Shown one piece after another: positions 33,782 to 40,270 of a DNA stretch of 64,000 nucleotides (within the stretch, counting starts at the first letter, position 1; each line of letters starts with the position of its first letter). The notes beneath the pieces were generated by a model, which saw only the letters and a program-made list of their open reading frames with translations, was not told the origin of the DNA and searched no databases. Both the position numbers and the translations under genes were made by a program. Origin of the DNA: Gammaproteobacteria bacterium (lineage in GTDB: Bacteria; Pseudomonadota; Gammaproteobacteria; Berkiellales; Berkiellaceae); NCBI GenBank assembly GCA_016191245.1, contig JACPOY010000015.1:1-64000 (forward strand), in the 5' to 3' direction.

Positions 33782-36253
33782 TTATGCTGATTGTCTAAGC
33801 AACCATAATGGCGATACGCGAAAAACACTCCTAGCTCCCATCAATCCAAACAATATCACCACAACTGTGCTAATCACAGTCCCGACCACAATCCAAAAAG
33901 CTTGGAAATATAAATGCATGTTGAAAAATCTTTGTGCAATATCTTGCGCGACAATCATTGCCATAAGGCTCGCGATAAGTCCAGAAGTGAAGCCAAGCAT
34001 CCCAAATTCGACCAGGAGTACTTTAACAATAAATTGTTTCTTTGCACCCAATATCTGCAACATAGCACTCTCAAGTAATCTTTCCTTGATACTGGAAAGA
34101 AGACTTGCATACATAACCATGATTCCCATCACAAAAACCAACATTATTAATATTTGTAACGAAATGGAAATTTTATCTACCATCTGCCTTATTTTTATCA
34201 AAAAAGCATCAATATCAATTACCGAAATTTCCGAATATTCTTTTACCAATGATGATAATACCGTCTTTTGAGAAGGCGAAAGATAGAGGCTCGTAATATA
34301 TGAATGTGGAAATTGATCGATAATAAGAGGCGCAAATATAACGAAAAAATTTGGCTTAAAACTTTCCCATTCTACTTTACGAAGTTGTACAATTTTTCCT
34401 TCAATATATTGATCTGCAACTTGAAATCCTATTGTATCCCCCATCTTCAACCCTTGACGATTTGCAAACTCAATCTCAACAGAAATATTAGGATTTCCAG
34501 GTTGAATTTTTTCCCAACTGATGCCAGAAACAACTTGATTATCTTTAGGGAGTGTTGTCATCCATGTTAAATTGATAGGCCTTTGCAATCCTTGACGTAA
34601 ATTGCTCTCTCTTTTGCTTTCTTCAATACTCTTACCATTGATGTGACTCATTCTTCCTCGAACAATAGGATAGAATTGAACTTCTTTTATTCCTTTGCTA
34701 TCAAACCAATGAGATAAGGCCTCTACTTGTGCGGGTTGAATGTTAATCAAAAAGTAATTAGGAGTTGATACTGGTAATTGTGAGCGCCACAAGTTAATTA
34801 AATCATTTTGCACAATGTGGATAAATACAAGCAACATTCCTACCAACGTAAAAACCAACCATTGCGTCATACTATTCCATTTGTGTCGTATCATGTATCC
34901 CAACCCAAAACGTATGGAAAGTCCAAATTTTTGGCTTAAATACTGAAATCCTATCCATAAAACGAACGCACAAGAAAAAGCTAATATGCTCATGAGCAAA
35001 ATTTGGGCGCTTAAGATAAGCGCAATATCTGCTTCACCTACAAACAAGAATAATAATCCACCCAAAGCTAAAATGGCTAACGCAAAACTGAGCAAACTAA
35101 AAGAAGGTAAAACAATTTGTTGTGAACTTAAAATTTCTTTTGGACTAACACGCTTTAGTTCCAGCAAAGGGGGTAATGCAAATCCAAGAAGAATAATTAT
35201 CCCTGTTAATGCACCTAATACCCCACCATGCCAATCTAATCCACTAAAAGACATGCCAAACTGCTGGCCATAAGTCATCATTATGTGAGCGCTAATATAG
35301 CCTGCTCCGATACTAAAAATGCCATCAAATATCGCTAGGAGAAAAAGGCTTACAAGGTGTGTTTGAATAACGACTTTGCCTGATGCGCCAAAAGTTCGCC
35401 ATAAAGCCACACTTTTTTGTTGACGCAGACTGTATTGATGAGCACATATTGCAACAGCTATTCCCGCAAGAAATACTTGTACAATTAAAATAATAGCCAA
35501 ATAGCGCTGAGAATAGATCAGCGTCTTTTGTAATGCTTGCCGTCCTTTGGTCGGCATTACCCATGAAACATCTTGGCTATTATTGAAATGCGTTTGCATC
35601 CCATTAATTTGCTCTTTGGTACCTGCTAAAAGGAATCGATAAGTAGCGCGACTTCCCGGTTGTAACACCCCCATGCTCATGAGATCTTTTGCATTGACGT
35701 ATGCTATGGGCGCTAAAGTACTATTTTCTGAAACAGCAACCGGTCGGGCTTTAATCATGCCGCTATAAACAAAACTACTATTTCCAACTAATATTGTATC
35801 ATTCCATGTTACTTTTAATTTTAACGCTAAGCTTTCTTCTAACCAAATATGTCCTGGTAGTGGCGGGCCATAGGTAATGTCGCGATTGTTTTGAGTTTGA
35901 ATAAGCAGCTTACCGCGCAATGGAAAAGTGCTATCTATTGCACTGATACTGGCGAGTTGCATATTATCTTTGGCAATAATCATACTAAAGAAATCGATCA
36001 CATTCACTGAGTTTATTTTTTGGGAAATAGCATATTCTTGATATTTTAAAGGCAATGGATCTGGAGATTCTAAGATAAGATCGGCCCCCATTAATGTGGA
36101 CGCTTCAGAAGATAATTGTGTGTTAAGAGCTGTCGTCAAACAAGTGATGGTAGTAACAGCAAACACCGCAATACACAAAGCAATGGCCATAATACGGAAT
36201 TCAGTTGTTTTTTTTTCACGCCACAGATGACGTAAAGCAAGTTCCACAAACAT
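33782..36253 (-). CDS. ybbP: YbbP-type FtsX-like ABC transporter permease
   Basis: An 823-residue MacB/FtsX-superfamily permease with one N-terminal helix, a periplasmic domain, three helices near residues 255-385, further helices, a second periplasmic domain and three C-terminal helices. This duplicated layout (two FtsX domains) is that of YbbP. The start MFVELALRHLWREKKTTEFR at 36253 lies one base after the ybbA stop. The ybbA-ybbP-tesA neighbourhood equals the E. coli locus. Such systems are thought to move or extract envelope lipids or lipoproteins, but the substrate is not known. Confidence 0.92.
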   Translation of the reverse strand: MFVELALRHLWREKKTTEFRIMAIALCIAVFAVTTITCLTTALNTQLSSEASTLMGADLILESPDPLPLKYQEYAISQKINSVNVIDFFSMIIAKDNMQLASISAIDSTFPLRGKLLIQTQNNRDITYGPPLPGHIWLEESLALKLKVTWNDTILVGNSSFVYSGMIKARPVAVSENSTLAPIAYVNAKDLMSMGVLQPGSRATYRFLLAGTKEQINGMQTHFNNSQDVSWVMPTKGRQALQKTLIYSQRYLAIILIVQVFLAGIAVAICAHQYSLRQQKSVALWRTFGASGKVVIQTHLVSLFLLAIFDGIFSIGAGYISAHIMMTYGQQFGMSFSGLDWHGGVLGALTGIIILLGFALPPLLELKRVSPKEILSSQQIVLPSFSLLSFALAILALGGLLFLFVGEADIALILSAQILLMSILAFSCAFVLWIGFQYLSQKFGLSIRFGLGYMIRHKWNSMTQWLVFTLVGMLLVFIHIVQNDLINLWRSQLPVSTPNYFLINIQPAQVEALSHWFDSKGIKEVQFYPIVRGRMSHINGKSIEESKRESNLRQGLQRPINLTWMTTLPKDNQVVSGISWEKIQPGNPNISVEIEFANRQGLKMGDTIGFQVADQYIEGKIVQLRKVEWESFKPNFFVIFAPLIIDQFPHSYITSLYLSPSQKTVLSSLVKEYSEISVIDIDAFLIKIRQMVDKISISLQILIMLVFVMGIMVMYASLLSSIKERLLESAMLQILGAKKQFIVKVLLVEFGMLGFTSGLIASLMAMIVAQDIAQRFFNMHLYFQAFWIVVGTVISTVVVILFGLMGARSVFRVSPLWLLRQSA

Positions 36254-36254
36254 A

Positions 36255-36926
36255 TTACTTGTCCTGCATGAGTTGTAATTTACCATCTTCTAATAGAAAA
36301 GTTTTGTCACATTTATTTGCTAAACCGTAATCATGCGTAACAAATATTAAAGAACTCTGCATTTGCTTTTTTAAATCAAATAATAACTCTATAATTTTTT
36401 CACCTGTCGCAATATCTAGGCAACCTGTGGGTTCATCTGCAAATAGAATTTTTGGTTTAATCACATAGGCTCTTGCGATAGCGACTCTTTGTTGTTCACC
36501 TCCCGATAATTGTCTAGGAAAGTGTTTATATCTTTGCTCTAAACCAACTTTTGTCAAGATTTCCATTGCTAAAGCCTTTGCATTTTTTTCACCATTAAGC
36601 TCTAAAGGTAGCATGACATTTTCTAAAGCATTGAGAGAAGCAAGCAAATCAAAATTTTGAAAAACAAAACCAATTTTTCCTAGTCGGCATTCGGCCCTTT
36701 GATCCTCGCTTAGCTTACCAAGTGATTTCCCATCAACAATAACCTCTCCTCTTGTCGGTGTATCTAGTCCTGCTAGTAAACTAAGCAACGTTGTTTTACC
36801 AGAACCAGATGCGCCTACAATGGCAATGGCTTCGCCGGCATTGACGCGAAGATCAACTCCTTTTAAGATATCTATAGGGCTTGCTAATGTTTCTACACGC
36901 TTTTCAACCGCAAAGGCATTAATCAT
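36255..36926 (-). CDS. ybbA: YbbA-type ABC transporter ATP-binding protein
   Basis: A 223-residue ABC ATPase of the LolD/MacB class. Walker A is VGASGSGKTTLLSLLAG, the Q-loop GFVFQNFDLL, the signature LSGGEQQRVAIARAY, Walker B ILFADEPTG and the switch histidine in FVTHDYG. It powers the YbbP permease encoded one base downstream. Its ATG (36926) shares a CATG palindrome with the start codon of divergent tesA, so the promoter of this operon must lie inside tesA. Confidence 0.95.
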   Translation of the reverse strand: MINAFAVEKRVETLASPIDILKGVDLRVNAGEAIAIVGASGSGKTTLLSLLAGLDTPTRGEVIVDGKSLGKLSEDQRAECRLGKIGFVFQNFDLLASLNALENVMLPLELNGEKNAKALAMEILTKVGLEQRYKHFPRQLSGGEQQRVAIARAYVIKPKILFADEPTGCLDIATGEKIIELLFDLKKQMQSSLIFVTHDYGLANKCDKTFLLEDGKLQLMQDK

Positions 36927-37587
36927 GTTCAATTCTCATCCTAGAAACAAAGTTTGGTATAAAGTCCACACTATCCGATTTGGTCCCATCTTCCTATGCT
37001 TATCTCTCTTGCTTGCTTGTTTTTCTTCTTATGGCACTCCCACCATATTAGTCCTTGGAGATAGCCTCAGTGCAGCATATCAAATTCCACCTGAAGATAG
37101 TTGGGTGAAATTATTGGAAAATAAACTTAAATCTTCCCACCCTCAAGCAACTGTTATCAATAGTAGTATTGTTGGCGATACAACGGCGAATGGATTACAA
37201 CGATTGCCTTCATTACTTGAAAAATATCATCCACAAATCCTTATTTTAGAATTAGGAGGCAATGATGGCTTAAGAGGATTGAGTGTTGAAAGCATTAAAG
37301 CAAACCTTGATGCAATGATTACACAATCTTTACAGGCAAATGTGAAGGTGCTGTTAGTCGCAATAAAGCTGCCCCCTAATTATGGACCAAAATATACTAA
37401 AGATTTTTATGAGATTTATGGTCAATTACAAAATAAACATCACATTTCATTAGTGCCATTTTTCTTAGAGAATGTAGTACATTCACCAAAATTGATGTTT
37501 GAAGATCATATTCATCCAACAAGCGAAGCCCAGCCCATATTATTAGATAACATCTGGCCTCACCTTAGTCCGTTATTAACTGAGTAG
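36925..37587 (+). CDS. tesA: TesA-type GDSL/SGNH esterase, possibly a lipoprotein
   Basis: Periplasmic acyl-CoA thioesterase I / lysophospholipase family. From ATG 36925 it has 220 residues: an N-terminal hydrophobic export segment at about 19-33, then the nucleophile block LVLGDSLSAAYQ (Ser47), the oxyanion GGNDG block and the catalytic D-x-x-H in EDHIHPT. The segment LLLACFS resembles a lipobox, so the protein may be lipid-anchored rather than free in the periplasm. AAGG lies about nine bases before the ATG, inside ybbA. A longer reading frame upstream is antisense to ybbA and is not used. Confidence 0.93.
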   Translation: MFNSHPRNKVWYKVHTIRFGPIFLCLSLLLACFSSYGTPTILVLGDSLSAAYQIPPEDSWVKLLENKLKSSHPQATVINSSIVGDTTANGLQRLPSLLEKYHPQILILELGGNDGLRGLSVESIKANLDAMITQSLQANVKVLLVAIKLPPNYGPKYTKDFYEIYGQLQNKHHISLVPFFLENVVHSPKLMFEDHIHPTSEAQPILLDNIWPHLSPLLTE

Positions 37588-37763
37588 TCCTCTCTTCGCG
37601 ACAGAATTCACTTCATCTAGCCATGACCACCATCGGTCGTAAAACGCATTTTTCCCCTAAAAAACAACATAGTTAGGTTTGACACCCCCTCCCCCTCCAG
37701 ATAACATCGACAGTTAGTTAAATTTCATATTATAAGATTTATTGGATCCGAGGAACTGCAACA
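37588..37763. promoter_or_regulatory. Leader of the giant repeat gene
   Basis: The 176 bases between tesA and the giant gene include an AT-rich stretch around 37725-37745 that could hold a -10 element, and GAGGAA eight bases before the ATG at 37764. No terminator is obvious after tesA. The promoter position is a guess. Confidence 0.4.
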
Positions 37764-40265
37764 ATGAGCAACAAACCTACATCAACTGACGACATTGAGA
37801 ACGTAGAGCCACAATCAAAGCTTGAAGCTTTTTATGATGAAGTGGTTGCTGCTGCTGAAGGTTTAGCCAATAGCTTTATTAAGAAAGCCGAAGCAAGAGT
37901 GCCCGAAAGTTTAATTCCTGATGAAGAACTATTGCGTTATGAAGCTCATAATAAAATTTCAAATAAAGAAAATGAAGAAGTATTGATTGAACAAACCTTT
38001 TCAAATGGTAACGGTCATGTTATTCCTCGTGTAAAACATGATGGCCACAATGCTAGTGTGAAGTCATCCAAACAAAACTTGCATCAAGCAATTTCCATTA
38101 CTATTACAGATGAAGCTGCAGCCAAAGCAATTGCTACCAATTTCGGTCAAAATAAGACCGCTGATTTCTCCAATAAAATTGAAACAAAACCATTAGAGCA
38201 CACTGAAGTAACCGTGCGTGGACATCATCCTATTACCAAAGCAACTCATTTTATACCTCAGCTTCATGAAGCAAAAGCAGCTCATCAGGCAGTAGTTGTT
38301 GTTCCTGGGATTATACCTGTTGCCGTTGTACCCGTTCCTGCGCCTGTACATGTTGTACCAGTGCCTGTACATGTTGCACCAGTGCCTGTTCATGTTGTGC
38401 CTGTACCCGTTATTCCACCAGCTCCTGTGAATAACCTTGCGCCCGTTGTACCTGTTGTAAACAACCAACAAGGTGGCTTATTACAAGGCATTCTCGGAAT
38501 GTTGAATAATTTAAGGCCTACTGTCATCATACATGGCAACCAACCGCCCCTACCTGCTCCAGTTCAAGTTCAAATTGATCCTCTAGTCAATAATTTTGTA
38601 GGTGATTTGGTCAATCCCAATCCTGTTCCAGTACCAGTTCATACTATTCCTGCGCCAATAACAACTGCTGTAGGTCCTGACTTAACTCAGGTTGCCCCAG
38701 TTCAACAAGATGGTGGTGTATTAAATATAATTGGCAACTTTTTTCATAATTTAAGACCATCAGTGCTTGCTACTGGCAACCAAGAAGCTGAACCTGTTGT
38801 TAAAGATTTAATACAAGATATGATGTTGGCCGAACCAAGCAGAACAGAACAAAAAGATGTTCCCGTTCCAGTAGCTGTGGATCAGTTTGATCCATTAGTT
38901 GACGATTATGTAAACGATTTATTTCCTAATGTGATTCCTAATTCTGTTCCTGTTCCTAAGCCTTTACAAGAAGACAAAAAAGATAACGGATTGCAGGATG
39001 CTGATCAAGAAGTTGATTCTTTTGTAGATGATATGAACAAGCCTGCGCAATCTGAACAGAAAGAAAGCACAAAAGTTGAAGGTACCGACACAAGCGCTAC
39101 GCCTGATGTAGCTCCTGTGACGACACCTGTACAACCAGTGGGTGGTTTATTAGACTTCTTAAACGGCTGGAGACCTTCTCATTTAGTTACTGGTACACAA
39201 AGATCAGCAGAAAAAGATCTTCCACTAGAACAAAAGAGTAAAATGAAAATCTTTGCTCCTGAATTACTCGATTTTGATGAGCAAGAGATTGAAGATACAG
39301 ATAATCAACACATGGCAGAAGAAATGGCTCTTGGCGTGCTCGAAGATGACGATAGCGAGCCAACATTTAAGCATGTAGATCCAGTCGACGCATTTGTTGG
39401 TGACATGACAGGATGGTCTAATCCTACTCCCCCAACAAATGGGGGTTCAATTTGGGGACCTTTTGCCCTCCCAAAATTTACTTTTGGCGCAAAAAAACAA
39501 TCTCCACAATCTCGCACTCTGACAGCATCAGAAATTGAAGCTGTAGAAGATTTTGTTAAAGACGCTGTACCTACTGATTCAAAAACTGTTTCTAGTCTTG
39601 AACCAGTCCAACCACAACATGATCCGTTATCAGTTCCTGTACCACAAGTTGATCTCTCATCAGGATTGTTAGAACAATCTGGCGTGCGTCATCTCGCATC
39701 AACATCCCTTGAAGATAAAAGTGTCCAAAAATTTGTGAAGGACATCACCCTTAAACCAGAAGCAGATGCTACCTCACTTGATACTACTAAAAAAGCAGAT
39801 GTTCAAGATTTTGTGCAAAAAATCGCAGAATTTGTTCCTGTTGAACTTGATTCATTACCAACACCTAACTCAAGCAATCATGTTGATGTTGAAACAGAAC
39901 AACAAGAAAATGGCACTACAACCCCAGATATAACTCATGTTCCTGTTTTAGATGAAAGCTTGCATCAGCCAGCATCCCTAGATGCACCTGTCCAAATATT
40001 TGTACAAGACATGTTTGTTGGAACAAAAGATCCTGTTGAAATACCAAAAAATAATGTTGTTATCAGTGATGAACAACCCGCTGAACTTGGTTCAGTATCA
40101 ACACCTGACTTAAGCAAGCGTGTTGAAACAGAACAACAAGAAGATAGCAGTATTGTTGATGAGTTGGATTACCAAAAAATACTGTTGATATCAGTGATCA
40201 ACAACCAACTGACTCAAGCAGTCATGTTGAAACAGAACAACGAGACAATAGCACTACCGATGTAA
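37764..40265 (+). CDS. Giant low-complexity repeat protein, N-terminal part (reading frame breaks near 40163)
   Basis: An 833-residue acidic, Pro/Val-rich protein without signal peptide or membrane helix and not recognised as any family. Its main feature is a short motif h-x-x-F-V-x-D-h repeated about every 30-100 residues (for example LVNNFVGDLV, VDAFVGDMTG, VQDFVQKIAE, VQIFVQDMFV). A Pro-Val-His stretch (VPVPVHVVPVPVHV) lies near residues 190-212. Three copies of a G-G-L/V-L ... R-P ... G-N/T-Q segment lie near residues 237, 317 and 460. GAGGAA supplies a good ribosome site. The last 34 or so residues are out of frame relative to the repeat pattern, so the gene appears to be interrupted and to continue in the next feature. 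Confidence 0.75.
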   Translation: MSNKPTSTDDIENVEPQSKLEAFYDEVVAAAEGLANSFIKKAEARVPESLIPDEELLRYEAHNKISNKENEEVLIEQTFSNGNGHVIPRVKHDGHNASVKSSKQNLHQAISITITDEAAAKAIATNFGQNKTADFSNKIETKPLEHTEVTVRGHHPITKATHFIPQLHEAKAAHQAVVVVPGIIPVAVVPVPAPVHVVPVPVHVAPVPVHVVPVPVIPPAPVNNLAPVVPVVNNQQGGLLQGILGMLNNLRPTVIIHGNQPPLPAPVQVQIDPLVNNFVGDLVNPNPVPVPVHTIPAPITTAVGPDLTQVAPVQQDGGVLNIIGNFFHNLRPSVLATGNQEAEPVVKDLIQDMMLAEPSRTEQKDVPVPVAVDQFDPLVDDYVNDLFPNVIPNSVPVPKPLQEDKKDNGLQDADQEVDSFVDDMNKPAQSEQKESTKVEGTDTSATPDVAPVTTPVQPVGGLLDFLNGWRPSHLVTGTQRSAEKDLPLEQKSKMKIFAPELLDFDEQEIEDTDNQHMAEEMALGVLEDDDSEPTFKHVDPVDAFVGDMTGWSNPTPPTNGGSIWGPFALPKFTFGAKKQSPQSRTLTASEIEAVEDFVKDAVPTDSKTVSSLEPVQPQHDPLSVPVPQVDLSSGLLEQSGVRHLASTSLEDKSVQKFVKDITLKPEADATSLDTTKKADVQDFVQKIAEFVPVELDSLPTPNSSNHVDVETEQQENGTTTPDITHVPVLDESLHQPASLDAPVQIFVQDMFVGTKDPVEIPKNNVVISDEQPAELGSVSTPDLSKRVETEQQEDSSIVDELDYQKILLISVINNQLTQAVMLKQNNETIALPM
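38335..38412 (+). repeat. Tandem 24-bp Pro-Val-His repeat inside the giant gene
   Basis: The unit CCTGTACATGTTGTACCAGTG and its variants repeat about three times and encode alternating Pro-Val with His. The unit length keeps the frame. Confidence 0.75.
40022..40162 (+). repeat. 141-bp direct repeat, first copy
   Basis: Bases 40022-40162 are identical to 40489-40629 when read side by side, at an offset of 467 bp. The offset is not a multiple of three, which explains why the downstream copy is in another reading frame. The flanks are diverged: the upstream side is only similar and the downstream side is unrelated after the repeat. Confidence 0.9.
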
Positions 40266-40270
40266 CTCCG

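Noticed and set aside
36820..36924. N-terminal extension of tesA upstream of 36925
   Set aside because: It is antisense to the Walker A region of ybbA and would bury the export signal.
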